Assembly: GCA_017303995.1 (NCBI GenBank)
Contig: JAFLBE010000003.1
Span: forward strand, 1 to 64,000
From: Bacteroidota bacterium
GTDB taxonomy: Bacteria; Bacteroidota; JABWAT01
Length of the DNA stretch: 64,000 bases
Direction: 5' to 3'
Shown here: piece after piece, positions 45,796-55,165 of the stretch
Layout of the letters: every line of letters starts with the position of its first letter
How positions within the stretch are numbered: the stretch's first letter is position 1
Program-made: the position numbers and the translations under genes
Notes under the pieces: generated by a model
The model's database searches: none
Told to the model about the DNA's origin: nothing
Seen by the model: only the letters and a program-made list of their open reading frames with translations

Positions 45796-47091
45796 TTACG
45801 GTTTCAAACGGCCCATTAATCTTGCAAACGGAATGGTTTCCCGAACGTGGTGGATGCCGCAAATCCAGGAAACGGTTCTTTCAACACCCATTCCAAATCC
45901 GGCATGAGGAACAGAACCATATCTTCTGAGATCGAGATACCAGTCATAAGCTTCTTCGGGGAGTTTGTGTTCACGTATTTTTTCAAGAAGGAGATCAAGG
46001 TTGTCTTCTCTCTGTGCTCCGCCGATGATTTCGCCATATCCTTCAGGTGCGAGCATATCAACACCTTTAGCCTTTGACGGATCTTTTTCATCCTGCTTCA
46101 TATAGAAGGCTTTAACTTCCTTCGGCCAGTTGTAAACCATGACCGGTTTATCAAAATCTTCACCAATTCCGGTTTCATCAGGTGCACCGAAATCATTTCC
46201 GTATTCAAACGGTAGTCCTTTTTTGTGAAGGATCGCAACCGCTTCATCATAGGAAATACGTGGAAATGGACGTTTGATAACTTCAAGTTTGGTAATATCT
46301 CTTTCCAAAACTTCAAGTTCCATTTTCCGGTTGGTAAGAACCTGCTGAACGATGTGTTCAACGAATTCTTCCATCAGATCCATATTCATATCCAGATCAT
46401 AAAACGCCATTTCAGGTTCTACCATCCAGAATTCAGTCAGGTGACGACGGGTTTTTGATTTTTCTGCCCTGAAGGTCGGTCCAAATACGTAGGCTTTACC
46501 AAAAGCCATTGCTCCGGCTTCACCATAAAGCTGCCCAGACTGGGTAAGGTAGGCAGAACCTTCATCGAAATAGGGAGTTTCAAAAAGTGTGGTGGTACCT
46601 TCAACCGAATTCGGAGTAAAAATCGGCGCATCAAATAGAGTAAAGCCCCGGTCATCAAAAAAGTTACGGATGGATTTAATAATTTCATGGCGGATTCTGA
46701 GGATTGCCCACTGACGATGAGAACGAACCCAAAGGTGCCGGCGATCTGCGAGGAATTCCACACCGTGTTCTTTTGGCGTAATCGGATATTCCTGGGCAAG
46801 ATGAACGAGTTCAACCTTTTGAACATCAAGCTCGTAACCGCCAACTGAACGGGGTTCAGCTTTTACTGTTCCGGTAACAATAAAGCTGCTTTCCTGGGTG
46901 AGTGATTTTGCAACTTCAAACTCACCTTCTGCAACATTTTTAATAAATACAACACACTGACTGAGTCCGGTGCCGTCTCTCATGATTAAAAAAACAAGTT
47001 TTCCGCTGTGACGGCTGTTATAGAGCCAGCCTTTCAGGGTAACGGTTTCACCAACGTGGTTTTTTAGGTCGGAAATGTAGGTCTGTTTCAT
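45796..47091 (-). CDS. asnS: asparaginyl-tRNA synthetase
   Basis: A 431-residue class IIb synthetase. The N-terminal OB-fold anticodon domain ([24 protein letters not shown]) is followed by motif 2 [24 protein letters not shown] (residues ~210-233) and motif 3 [12 protein letters not shown] at ~405. The presence of IGGAQRE and absence of the aspartate-specific RDEDLR pattern favour asparagine over aspartate. Having AsnS suggests that Asn-tRNA is charged directly, though GatCAB may also be present. Confidence 0.95.
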   Translation of the reverse strand: MKQTYISDLKNHVGETVTLKGWLYNSRHSGKLVFLIMRDGTGLSQCVVFIKNVAEGEFEVAKSLTQESSFIVTGTVKAEPRSVGGYELDVQKVELVHLAQEYPITPKEHGVEFLADRRHLWVRSHRQWAILRIRHEIIKSIRNFFDDRGFTLFDAPIFTPNSVEGTTTLFETPYFDEGSAYLTQSGQLYGEAGAMAFGKAYVFGPTFRAEKSKTRRHLTEFWMVEPEMAFYDLDMNMDLMEEFVEHIVQQVLTNRKMELEVLERDITKLEVIKRPFPRISYDEAVAILHKKGLPFEYGNDFGAPDETGIGEDFDKPVMVYNWPKEVKAFYMKQDEKDPSKAKGVDMLAPEGYGEIIGGAQREDNLDLLLEKIREHKLPEEAYDWYLDLRRYGSVPHAGFGMGVERTVSWICGIHHVRETIPFARLMGRLKP

Positions 47092-47274
47092 AGTTTTTCT
47101 AAAAATCTTCTGAAAAAGGAATAAGTCAGGAAGATAATTAATCTATCTGATAAGTTCAAAAAATAAAGAGGAAGAAGTCGGAGAACAGAAGATAGAAGAA
47201 AGAAGTTAGAAGGTAGAAGATGGAAGGAAACTCACTTTTCATCCTGCAAAATTAAAAATTACCTTCCTTTCCTG

Positions 47275-47282
47275 TATCTTTG
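47275..47282 (+). promoter_or_regulatory. possible -7 element of nadE
   Basis: TATCTTTG fits the Bacteroidota -7 element TAnnTTTG and ends five bases before the nadE ATG; no good -33 element was found at the expected distance. Confidence 0.3.
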
Positions 47283-47287
47283 CCATT

Positions 47288-48115
47288 ATGCTCAATTTAA
47301 CTCTAAACTACGCAGAAATTTCAAAAGCCCTTGAACTTTTCATCCGGCAGGAAGTAACAGAGCCCGGATTTAAAAAAGTGGTTCTCGGACTTTCAGGTGG
47401 AATTGACTCTGCCCTCGTAGCCGGACTTGCAGCCCGTGCTTTGGGTCCCGAAAACGTGCTCGGTGTGAGAATGCCCTATCAGACCAGCTCTGCTGATTCC
47501 CTTTCGCACGCCGAACTTGTGGCAAATACTTTTAAAATTAAAATGGAAACCAAATCTATTACATCCGCCTGTGACGGTTATTTTTCATCTGATCCTGACA
47601 TGAATGCCCAGAGAAAAGGCAATGTCATGGCCAGAATGAGAATGATTACGCTTTTTGATCTTTCCTTCCGGGATTCTGCTTTGGTTCTGGGAACTTCCAA
47701 TAAAACTGAACTTATGCTGGGGTACGGAACCTGGTATGGTGATATGGCATCAGCAATTAATCCGATCGGTGATCTTTACAAAACCCAGATCTGGGAATTA
47801 TCCCGGTTTATCGGAGTTCCCGAAGAAGTCATCACCAAAAAACCTTCCGCAGACCTTTGGGTTGGCCAGACTGATGAGCAGGAAATGGGTTTCAGCTACC
47901 CGGAAGCTGATCAGATTTTGTATCACATGATAGACCTGCGTAAAAAAGATGAAGAAATCGTTGAACTGGGATTTTCAACTGATCTCGTCAAAAAAATCAG
48001 GCGAATGGTGATCCGATCCCAATATAAACGCAGAATGCCGGTCATCGCCAAATTAACCACACGTGCAGTCGGGACCGATTTTCTTTATCCCCGTGACTGG
48101 TATCAGCAGGTCTGA
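47288..48115 (+). CDS. nadE: ammonia-dependent NAD synthetase
   Basis: A 275-residue enzyme converting deamido-NAD to NAD with ATP and ammonia. The PP-loop LGLSGGIDSALVAG is at residues 33-46, GTSNKTELMLGYGTWYGDMA near 138, and KPSADLWVGQTDEQEMGFSY near 200. No glutaminase domain is present, so it is the ammonia type. It is the first gene of a nadE-rsmI-PHP run; rsmI starts immediately after its stop codon. Confidence 0.96.
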   Translation: MLNLTLNYAEISKALELFIRQEVTEPGFKKVVLGLSGGIDSALVAGLAARALGPENVLGVRMPYQTSSADSLSHAELVANTFKIKMETKSITSACDGYFSSDPDMNAQRKGNVMARMRMITLFDLSFRDSALVLGTSNKTELMLGYGTWYGDMASAINPIGDLYKTQIWELSRFIGVPEEVITKKPSADLWVGQTDEQEMGFSYPEADQILYHMIDLRKKDEEIVELGFSTDLVKKIRRMVIRSQYKRRMPVIAKLTTRAVGTDFLYPRDWYQQV

Positions 48116-48826
48116 ATGTCAAATAACGCCTCACCCGGAACCCTCTACCTCGTAGCAACTCCCATCGGCAATCTTGATGACATGACGTTTCGTGCCGTCA
48201 ATATTCTCAAAACAGCCGATCTTGTTGCCGCTGAAGACACAAGAAATTCTTCAGTACTTTTCCGTCATTTTGAGATTAAAACCCCAATGACGGCCTACCA
48301 TGAATATAATGAACGGACAAAAGGACCTGAACTGATTCAGGATCTCCTTGGCGGGAAATCTGTGGCGGTCATTACCGATGCCGGAACTCCCGGTATTTCT
48401 GATCCGTGTTATCCGCTGGTCAAACTGGCAATTGAAGCGGGAATCCGTGTAGAATCAATTCCCGGCGCATGTGCAGCCATTTCAGCTTTGGTTATTTCTG
48501 GACTGCCAGTTCACAGATTCCGTTACGAAGGTTTCCTTCCGCACAAAAAAGGACGCCAAACCCGGATGCTTTCATTAAAAGAAGAAACCGGATCCATCAT
48601 TTTCTATGAATCACCCCATCGGGTTGTAAAACTACTTGAAGAAATAAAAGAATTTCTGGGTGAAAGAAACGTTTCAGTTTCCCGTGAACTTACCAAAAAA
48701 TTTGAAGAAACGATTCGGGGTCCTGTTTCTGACGTTCTTGCCATTTTAAAATCGAAAGAGCACAAAGGCGAATTTGTTGTGGTGATTGAAGGTCTTTCTG
48801 ACCGGCGGAGACCCAATGAAGACTGA
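48116..48826 (+). CDS. rsmI: 16S rRNA (cytidine-1402 2'-O)-methyltransferase
   Basis: A 236-residue tetrapyrrole-methylase-fold enzyme that methylates C1402 of 16S rRNA in the decoding site. Typical motifs: TLYLVATPIGNLDDMTFRA, AAEDTRNSSVL, AYHEYNERTKGPEL, the SAM loop ITDAGTPGISDPCYPLV, and SIPGACAAISALVISGLP. The C-terminal helical region (FYESPHRVVKLLEE, RELTKKFEETIRG) is complete. ATG directly follows the nadE TGA. Confidence 0.96.
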   Translation: MSNNASPGTLYLVATPIGNLDDMTFRAVNILKTADLVAAEDTRNSSVLFRHFEIKTPMTAYHEYNERTKGPELIQDLLGGKSVAVITDAGTPGISDPCYPLVKLAIEAGIRVESIPGACAAISALVISGLPVHRFRYEGFLPHKKGRQTRMLSLKEETGSIIFYESPHRVVKLLEEIKEFLGERNVSVSRELTKKFEETIRGPVSDVLAILKSKEHKGEFVVVIEGLSDRRRPNED

Positions 48827-50033
48827 CCGGTTCATTGTATCGGTTATGGTTGCCGGATTGGTTCTGCTTGTTGTTCTTGTTATTACCTTTCTCTTTTCTC
48901 TTCGGTATCAAACTGAGACTGCTGAGTTAAGTGCTCCTGAGTTGGATGGATTTCATCACTACAAGGGCATTTTTCATGTTCTTACGACCTATTCAGGCGC
49001 TGAAATTGATTATCCCGGTTTAAAACAAACTGTTGCAGAATACAATTTTGTGATTACCACCGAAAAAAATTCTTATGAATCCAGGATTCGTGGTGAAGGT
49101 GGTTTTTATGATAGTTTAACTATCCTTCCCGAAATACAAGTTTCCCTTCCAGGCGGATCCGGTTGGTTTGCTTCTTTGGATGTTCCCGATTTTACTGATA
49201 TTTCAGCCGGTGATCGTTTTGATTTGTATTCCCCTGATGAAAATCCATTTGCCGGGGGATTCAACATTGCGCTTTACTCTAACCATCCTGAATTAGGTTG
49301 GAAATCTGCAGATTCATCTGTTCAGGCTGTTGAGATATGGAATTTTGAATCTGGCTGGCGAAACCTTTCCTCCCCGTTTTTTTCTGTTACCTCTTTTTTA
49401 CTGTCCGACCATCTTCCCTGGATTTTAAATAAATTTATGACCTACCCGGAATCCGGGATTAATTGGATTAATCGACCCACAGCCGATCCCCTTGTTTTAA
49501 TTGGCGGATCAGGTGCAGTTGAACCTAAAAAATGGCTTGGCATCTGGACTGTTCAATTCCCTTCCTATCCGTCAGTTTTAAAAACCTCGGTTCTTCATTT
49601 ACTGACTGAACCTTTTCTTTCACATTCTGCTTATCAAAACACTCTGGTTATCAACCATGCCATCCGGGAAGGACAGTTTTTCGTTTCAAATGATTTGCTT
49701 GCTCCAGCTGACGGCTTCAGAACCTGGATGACAATCCGGGGAAAATCGTACACAAATATTCATTTACACGCTGATCCGGATACCGCCATCTGGTCAATGA
49801 GAATCCCGAAAACTGAAAGTGAATTGATTCTTCGTTTGTTCAAAAATGGTTCGGTTTGGAAGGAATTTGAAAAACCAGCTGATCAGAATATTCTTCTCGA
49901 AAATGATGGCAGTTACCGGGCAGAAGTTTGGCAGATCAGAAAACCTTGGTATGGTTTCCTGTTCTTTTGGCGTGATAATGCAGATTGGGCGCTTCCCTGG
50001 ATATTTACCCAGAATTACAGGATTGGAAACTAA
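48816..50033 (+). CDS. membrane-anchored degenerate PHP-domain protein
   Basis: A 405-residue protein starting at ATG 48816 inside the end of rsmI. One transmembrane helix (residues ~7-30) places the rest in the periplasm. The body follows the PHP (polymerase and histidinol phosphatase) layout: FHVLTTYS (54-60), VITTEKN (79-85), SNHPELGW (~155-162), AVEIWN, IGGSGAV, and a late TVQFPSYPSVLKTSVLHLL that matches the family's usual tail. However, the metal ligands are mostly gone: HxH is H54-x-L56, TDHN is TEKN, and GSDAH is GSGAV; H157 and the EIWN Glu remain. It is probably not a metallohydrolase. A beta-rich C-terminal domain follows. Function unknown. Confidence 0.7.
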   Translation: MKTDRFIVSVMVAGLVLLVVLVITFLFSLRYQTETAELSAPELDGFHHYKGIFHVLTTYSGAEIDYPGLKQTVAEYNFVITTEKNSYESRIRGEGGFYDSLTILPEIQVSLPGGSGWFASLDVPDFTDISAGDRFDLYSPDENPFAGGFNIALYSNHPELGWKSADSSVQAVEIWNFESGWRNLSSPFFSVTSFLLSDHLPWILNKFMTYPESGINWINRPTADPLVLIGGSGAVEPKKWLGIWTVQFPSYPSVLKTSVLHLLTEPFLSHSAYQNTLVINHAIREGQFFVSNDLLAPADGFRTWMTIRGKSYTNIHLHADPDTAIWSMRIPKTESELILRLFKNGSVWKEFEKPADQNILLENDGSYRAEVWQIRKPWYGFLFFWRDNADWALPWIFTQNYRIGN

Positions 50034-50113
50034 GGCGGTCTAAACTATACGCTATACGCCGTACGTGGTACGTTATACGATATAATAAAAATTATAAGTA
50101 ATAAGTATTTAGT

Positions 50114-50153
50114 CCCCCTTTGAAGGGGGTGTCCGTCGGCTGACGGACGGGGG
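50114..50153. repeat. double-hairpin palindromic repeat before lnt
   Basis: Two adjacent perfect hairpins: CCCCCTT-tg-AAGGGGG (50114-50129) and GTCCGTC-ggct-GACGGAC (50131-50148), followed by GGGGATG. The pattern is of a type seen as dispersed repeats in FCB genomes. It ends nine bases before the lnt start, so it makes up the ribosome-binding region of lnt. Confidence 0.8.
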
Positions 50154-50161
50154 ATGTGGTC

Positions 50162-51760
50162 ATGCAATCATTTTTCAAATCTCTTTTTATCGAACCCCGT
50201 GCCGGGAAAGAATTTCTGGGATATTTCCTTGGCGGACTTTTCTGGTGTTTGAGTTTCGCGCCGTTTAATATTTCCTTTTTTGGCTGGTTTGCGTTAATTC
50301 CCTTATTCTTTCTTTTCAAAAGAAATGAAGGATTTGGGACAACCTGGGTAAAAACCTACCTCTATCTTTTAATTACCCACACTCTCACTGTTTATTGGAT
50401 TTGCTTTTCCACTTTTGCGGGTGGCATGGGGGCCATTTTGGTCAATCCGATTTTCTTAATGATACCGGTTACAATTTGGTTATTACTTAGAAACCGGATT
50501 AAATCAGAAGCCATTTCTCTTGTTTTTCTTCTGTTTTTATGGATTATTGGGGAATATTTGCTCAGTATTTGGGAACTTGCCTTTCCCTGGATGTTTCTTG
50601 CAAACGGGCAATACCTGATTTCGCCTCTGCTTCAGTGGGCATCTGTGGGTGGTGCCTGGATGGTCTCAGCTTTTGTTTTTTCCTTTAATATTCTGTTCTA
50701 TTTTCTTGTTGTAAGTTGGATTCTTGATCGGCCAATTACCAACAAAGTCCGCCTGATTGTAACCTTTTCCGTTTTGATGCCGATTCTGATTGGATATTTT
50801 ATCGGACAGGAAAAACTTCCATCTATCGGGAAAATGAAGGCAGGAATCATTCAGCCAAATGTAGATCCATGGATAAAATGGGATCAGGAACTAGAAAATT
50901 ATGAACAGTTGATGAACCTATCCGACAGTCTTATTCAGTTGGATACGTCCATTAATCTGATAGTCTGGCCAGAAACAGCAGTTTCCTATTATTTGCTGGA
51001 TGATCGTGGGGCGTTTATCAGAAAGGAAATGGAAACGTTCAGTGCTGAACACAATACTGCAATTCTGACCGGCTATCCTCACATTTTCTATTATGAAGAT
51101 TCGCTTTCAGCTCCACCCAGTGCCCGCTGGAGCCGGATGAACAAGAAATACTATCACAATTACAATGCAGCAACAGTTTTTGACGGGATAACGGAACCAC
51201 ACTTTTACGGAAAAATCTCACTGGTTCCTTTTGCTGAACGGGTTCCGTGGGTCGATTCGGCTCCGTTCATGAAAGACCTCAGGTTTAATCTGGCCGGACT
51301 TGGCGGTTGGGGAAAAGGAAAAGATACGTCAAATTACATTCTTTCCAGAAATCCGAAGGCAGTTTTCCCGACAGCAATCTGTTACGAATCTGCCTTTCCT
51401 GAACTGATCAGAACGTTTGCAAAGAAAGGCGCCACATTTCTTACCGTTATCACCAATGATGGCTGGTGGGGAAATACTTCGGGGTATCACCAACATTTTG
51501 AATTTTCCCGACTCAGAGCAATCGAAAACCACCGATGGGTTGTCAGATCTGCGAATAATGGAATTTCAGGGTTTATTGATCCGCACGGAAATGTCATTCA
51601 ATCAACAGAGTACTGGACAGAACGCATTTTGTCCCAGGAAATCGAACTCATTGCTGAGCCTTCGCTTTATACCCGGTTTGGTGACTGGTTTCCGCAACTT
51701 TTGTTCGTTTTGTCACTTGGAATGACAGGACTGATTCTAGTTCGGAAACGGATTATCTGA
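50162..51760 (+). CDS. lnt: apolipoprotein N-acyltransferase
   Basis: A 532-residue inner-membrane enzyme adding the third acyl chain to lipoproteins. The N-terminal ~200 residues have several transmembrane helices (GLFWCLSFAPFNISFFGWFAL is one); the periplasmic nitrilase-fold domain contains the catalytic Glu in LIVWPETAVSYY, Lys in HFYGKISLVPFAERVPW and Cys in PTAICYESAFPEL, then ITNDGWWGNTSGYHQH. The C-terminal helix ends in RKR. I prefer ATG 50162; GTG 50156 is two codons upstream. An lnt gene confirms an outer-membrane-bearing organism with triacylated lipoproteins. Confidence 0.95.
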   Translation: MQSFFKSLFIEPRAGKEFLGYFLGGLFWCLSFAPFNISFFGWFALIPLFFLFKRNEGFGTTWVKTYLYLLITHTLTVYWICFSTFAGGMGAILVNPIFLMIPVTIWLLLRNRIKSEAISLVFLLFLWIIGEYLLSIWELAFPWMFLANGQYLISPLLQWASVGGAWMVSAFVFSFNILFYFLVVSWILDRPITNKVRLIVTFSVLMPILIGYFIGQEKLPSIGKMKAGIIQPNVDPWIKWDQELENYEQLMNLSDSLIQLDTSINLIVWPETAVSYYLLDDRGAFIRKEMETFSAEHNTAILTGYPHIFYYEDSLSAPPSARWSRMNKKYYHNYNAATVFDGITEPHFYGKISLVPFAERVPWVDSAPFMKDLRFNLAGLGGWGKGKDTSNYILSRNPKAVFPTAICYESAFPELIRTFAKKGATFLTVITNDGWWGNTSGYHQHFEFSRLRAIENHRWVVRSANNGISGFIDPHGNVIQSTEYWTERILSQEIELIAEPSLYTRFGDWFPQLLFVLSLGMTGLILVRKRII

Positions 51761-52096
51761 AAGGAAAATACGTTTTAAACAGGGATGAACAGGATGGTCA
51801 GGATATTAACAATGGATTATGGGAATTTGTAATTGGTAAAAAACTTGCAAATTTGAAATGGTAACCCCAGCGGGGTGAATCTTGTTAGATAAACAAAACC
51901 ACACACAATTCGAACCGCCCAGGCACAACCCTATTTGAAACTGAGAATCCGGTTCCGGGCGGAAATGCGATTCTCCCACGCCCAAGCAAGAATACTTGCC
52001 GGGTTAAAAGATCACGCTGATTTTCACGGATGAATGAAAAACAATTTGATCCGGATACAGAAAATAAAGGCTCATGATTAATGAAGGCTACCCGGT
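51761..52096. other. gene-free 336-base region built of repeat fragments
   Basis: No open frame or RNA gene was found. It contains a run of aacaggatg/gtcaggat units (51783-51806), a short hairpin ACCCC-agc-GGGGT (51864-51876) within ggtaaccccagcggggtgaat, an inverted pair GAGAATC (51943-51949) / GATTCTC (51969-51975), CCGCCC (51915-51920) / GGGCGG (51957-51962), and cacgctgattttcacggatgaatg near 52014-52037. These look like several dispersed repeat types joined end to end. Confidence 0.6.
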
Positions 52097-53359
52097 TTGA
52101 AAACTAAATTGATAGCATTTTTGGGAATACTTTTCCTTCTCGCTGGAATCCCTGAGCTTGTAAAACCTCAATCTATTTTTGAGGTTATGAAATTGGGGCA
52201 GGATCCGGTTATCCGGATTTTACTTTATAAAGGAACCATACCCCAGAAAATTACACTTCCAACCGGCTCAGAAGTATTTACTTCAATCGGAGTCCGCCGG
52301 ATTACTCCGCAAACCCAATGTTTGGTTGCCCTGAAAGGAAATTCTATTTCTTTAACAGTCGGTGATAACAAATTTGTATCATCCGATTCCCTTTCCATCA
52401 AAATACCCAGTACTGAAACCTTTCTTTTAGATGGAAATGAATATCACGGAAGTCTTATCCTTCATTATTCCAATAATGAGTTACTTGTTGTGAACCATGT
52501 TGATCTTGAATCCTACCTTCAATCGGTAATCCCAACCGAAATTGGACAAGGCCGGAAAAAACAGGATCTCGAATCAGTAAAAGTTCAGGCAATTGCCGCC
52601 AGAACATTTACCTACGGAAAAATACTAAGTAAAAAAGCAAGTATTGGGAAATATGACTTACTCCCAACCGTTATGGATCAGGCCTATTTTGGTACAAAAA
52701 GTGAAAACAACACCTACCGGGTTGCCATTGCTGCCACAAACGGAATGGTCGGTGTTTTTGATTCAACATTAATTGAAGCCTTATATCATTCAACTTGTGG
52801 CGGATTAACAGAAAATTCTGAAAGTGTTTGGGGTGGAAATAAAATAAGTTACCTGCAATCGGTTTATTGTGGTGATGACACTTCCTCATTTTGCGGAGCT
52901 TCACCGTTCTTCAACTGGGAAAGAATAGTTGATATGAAACGGCATAACACATTCTTCTTCAGGCAGATAATTAAGTATGTAGAGAAAAACCCGGCTCACC
53001 CAATTTTCAAAAATAAGACGACGGAAAAAATTGAAATTTCAGGAAGAGATTCTTCTGGCCGGGTATTGGGTCTCAGAATAATAAACGGATCTGGTGCCGA
53101 AGTTCTTGCTCAGGGTGATTACCTGAGATGGCTTTTCCCTGATTCAACCGGAAAAATTCTGTCCTCAGTCTGGTTTGATCTGGAAACAATTCGGTCGGAC
53201 TCAGGTGAACTGGAACAAGTTCATTTTAAAGGCCGGGGTTACGGTCATGGTCTTGGAATCTGCCAATGGGGTGCGGTCGGAATGAGTCGCCGGGGTTACA
53301 CTTATGATCAGATTTTCAGGTTTTATTACCGGGGTGCCAGGATTGTGAAGTTGTACTGA
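52097..53359 (+). CDS. SpoIID/LytB-like peptidoglycan hydrolase
   Basis: A 420-residue exported protein with a signal peptide ending near residue 25 (PELVKPQ). The SpoIID domain (about 130-415) contains the catalytic Glu in QSVIPTEIG, AIAARTFTYG, HSTCGGLTE and the terminal GRGYGHGLGICQWGAVGMSRRGY. SpoIID is a lytic transglycosylase that cuts denuded glycan strands; homologues outside spore formers act in cell division and sporulation-like remodelling. The start is TTG at 52097, with AAGG nine bases upstream. Confidence 0.88.
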   Translation: MKTKLIAFLGILFLLAGIPELVKPQSIFEVMKLGQDPVIRILLYKGTIPQKITLPTGSEVFTSIGVRRITPQTQCLVALKGNSISLTVGDNKFVSSDSLSIKIPSTETFLLDGNEYHGSLILHYSNNELLVVNHVDLESYLQSVIPTEIGQGRKKQDLESVKVQAIAARTFTYGKILSKKASIGKYDLLPTVMDQAYFGTKSENNTYRVAIAATNGMVGVFDSTLIEALYHSTCGGLTENSESVWGGNKISYLQSVYCGDDTSSFCGASPFFNWERIVDMKRHNTFFFRQIIKYVEKNPAHPIFKNKTTEKIEISGRDSSGRVLGLRIINGSGAEVLAQGDYLRWLFPDSTGKILSSVWFDLETIRSDSGELEQVHFKGRGYGHGLGICQWGAVGMSRRGYTYDQIFRFYYRGARIVKLY

Positions 53360-53397
53360 ATTGGAATTAGTTTAGTTAACTCAGACCTTTACAAAAA

Positions 53398-53640
53398 ATG
53401 AACACAATCAATACCATAGTTTGGACGCTGCTATTATTCCTGACGGTTTGGTTAACGTCAGAAGAATCAGAGCCAATTGAAAAAGCAATTGAAATCAGTC
53501 ATTCTGATTCAACCCAAATTGTACTTCCAATTGCTGTCATCATTTGCGGTAACCGGGTGTCAGAACAGGGTTTTCTTGTCTTACTTACAAAAAATCAGGA
53601 ACTCAGAAATCAGTTTTTCAGAAATTCCAGAAAAAACTAA
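53398..53640 (+). CDS. 80-residue hypothetical protein, possible small membrane protein
   Basis: An open frame between the SpoIID and maf genes. The N-terminus TIVWTLLLFLTVWLTS is hydrophobic and may be a signal anchor; the rest has no recognisable motif. It has no clear ribosome site, but ends two bases before the maf ATG, so it could be a leader that couples to maf. I cannot tell whether it is expressed. Confidence 0.4.
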   Translation: MNTINTIVWTLLLFLTVWLTSEESEPIEKAIEISHSDSTQIVLPIAVIICGNRVSEQGFLVLLTKNQELRNQFFRNSRKN

Positions 53641-53642
53641 CC

Positions 53643-54254
53643 ATGCTAAATTTGATTTCCAAATTAAACACTTTCCCGCTTATTCTGGCCAGTCAATCAC
53701 CCCGCCGGCAGGAACTTTTAAAAGGTCTGGGTTTGCAGTTTTCGGTCATTTCTCCTTCCATTGATGAAGATGATCATTCTCTTTCCCACGATCCGGCAGA
53801 AATGGTAAAAGAACTTTCGCTTCGTAAAGCTCGTAAAGTTCAAAATCTAAATCCCGATTCTGTTATCATTGCTGCAGATACAACCGTAGCATACGATGGA
53901 CATGTTCTTAATAAACCAGCTGATTCTGCTGAAGCAGAAAAAATGTTGGTACTTTTGTCCGGGAAAACTCATTCTGTTTTCACTGGTTATTCAGTTCTAT
54001 TTCCGGAGTCAAAAATTAAAATTTCCAGAACCATAGAAACCAAAGTCCGCTTTTCTGTTCTTTCGCCTGAAGAAATTAAATGCTACATTGGTACAGGCTC
54101 ACCAATGGATAAGGCGGGAGCCTACGGGATTCAGGATAGTCTGATGTCTGCTTTTATTTCTGGAATTGAAGGTGATTATTCCAACGTAATGGGTTTTCCC
54201 GTTAATGATTTTTATCAACAACTGAAGTCTGTTCTGGGTTCAGGACATTTCTGA
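53643..54254 (+). CDS. maf: Maf-type nucleoside triphosphate pyrophosphatase
   Basis: A 203-residue enzyme hydrolysing dTTP/UTP or modified nucleotides to monophosphates. Motifs: LILASQSPRRQELLKGLG at residues 13-30, AADTTVAYDG (~77), KPADSAEAEKML, LSGKTHSVFTGY, DKAGAYGIQ and GDYSNVMGFPV. The first motif matches the YhdE (dTTP/UTP) subfamily more than YceF. The miaA ATG overlaps its stop by one base. Confidence 0.94.
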   Translation: MLNLISKLNTFPLILASQSPRRQELLKGLGLQFSVISPSIDEDDHSLSHDPAEMVKELSLRKARKVQNLNPDSVIIAADTTVAYDGHVLNKPADSAEAEKMLVLLSGKTHSVFTGYSVLFPESKIKISRTIETKVRFSVLSPEEIKCYIGTGSPMDKAGAYGIQDSLMSAFISGIEGDYSNVMGFPVNDFYQQLKSVLGSGHF

Positions 54255-55165
54255 TGAAACTGCCGGTTTTATTCCTGGTTGGTCCGACTGCCAGCGGAAA
54301 GTCTTCTCTTGCCTTCGAACTTGCAAAGGCAACCGGAGCCGAAATCGTTTCTTCTGATTCGCGTCAGATTTATAAACACATGACTATTGGAACTGCAGCT
54401 CCATCACTACATGAATTAGAATGTGTTCAGCACCATTTTGTTGGTGAACTTGAGCCAGATCAGCCCTTTTCAGCTTTTGATTTCTTCCGGGAAGGAAGAA
54501 AACGGATTTCAGAAATTCTTGAACGGGGTAAACCGGTAGTTGTCGCAGGTGGATCAGGATTATACTTTTCTGCTTTGAAAAATGGAATTTCTGATATTCC
54601 AGCCGATACGGAAGTTAGAGATAAATTGCTTATTCGGCTGGAAAATGAAGGAAGAGAAAAACTTTTCGAAGAGCTAAAGGCTATTGATCCTCAGGCTGCA
54701 CAAAGCCGGGATTCAACAAAAACCCAACGGGTTATTCGTGCACTTGAAGTTTGGTATGCCTCTGGAAAAACCATGACATGGTGGCAACAGCATGATAAAC
54801 CGGAACCCTTTCCTTTTCCCTATCTTTGTGCAGGTCTGGCCCCTGAACGTGAAGACTTGTATAACCGTATTAATTCAAGAGTTCTCGATATGGTTAAAGC
54901 CGGACTGAAAAATGAAGTTCAATTTCTGCTTGAAAAAGGATTCACTTCTCAGACAAACGCTTTAAAAACGGTTGGATATGAGGAATATTTCCCCTTCTTC
55001 CGGGGTGAATATGATGAAAACCGGGCAATTGAGCTGGTTCAGAGAAATACAAGGCATTACGCAAAACGGCAAATGACCTGGTTTAAAAAGGATTCTGATG
55101 TGGTTTGGTTTAATCCATCTGATCCTGAAACGTCAGAAAAAGTATTAAAATTCTGGATGGGTTAA
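54254..55165 (+). CDS. miaA: tRNA dimethylallyltransferase
   Basis: A 303-residue enzyme adding the isopentenyl group to A37 of tRNAs reading UNN codons. The P-loop LVGPTASGKSSLA is at residues 8-20, SSDSRQIYKHMTIGTAAP near 33-50, HHFVGELEPDQPFSAFDF, VAGGSGLYFSAL and RQMTWFKKD near 279. All expected landmarks are there. It follows maf with a one-base overlap. Confidence 0.96.
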   Translation: MKLPVLFLVGPTASGKSSLAFELAKATGAEIVSSDSRQIYKHMTIGTAAPSLHELECVQHHFVGELEPDQPFSAFDFFREGRKRISEILERGKPVVVAGGSGLYFSALKNGISDIPADTEVRDKLLIRLENEGREKLFEELKAIDPQAAQSRDSTKTQRVIRALEVWYASGKTMTWWQQHDKPEPFPFPYLCAGLAPEREDLYNRINSRVLDMVKAGLKNEVQFLLEKGFTSQTNALKTVGYEEYFPFFRGEYDENRAIELVQRNTRHYAKRQMTWFKKDSDVVWFNPSDPETSEKVLKFWMG

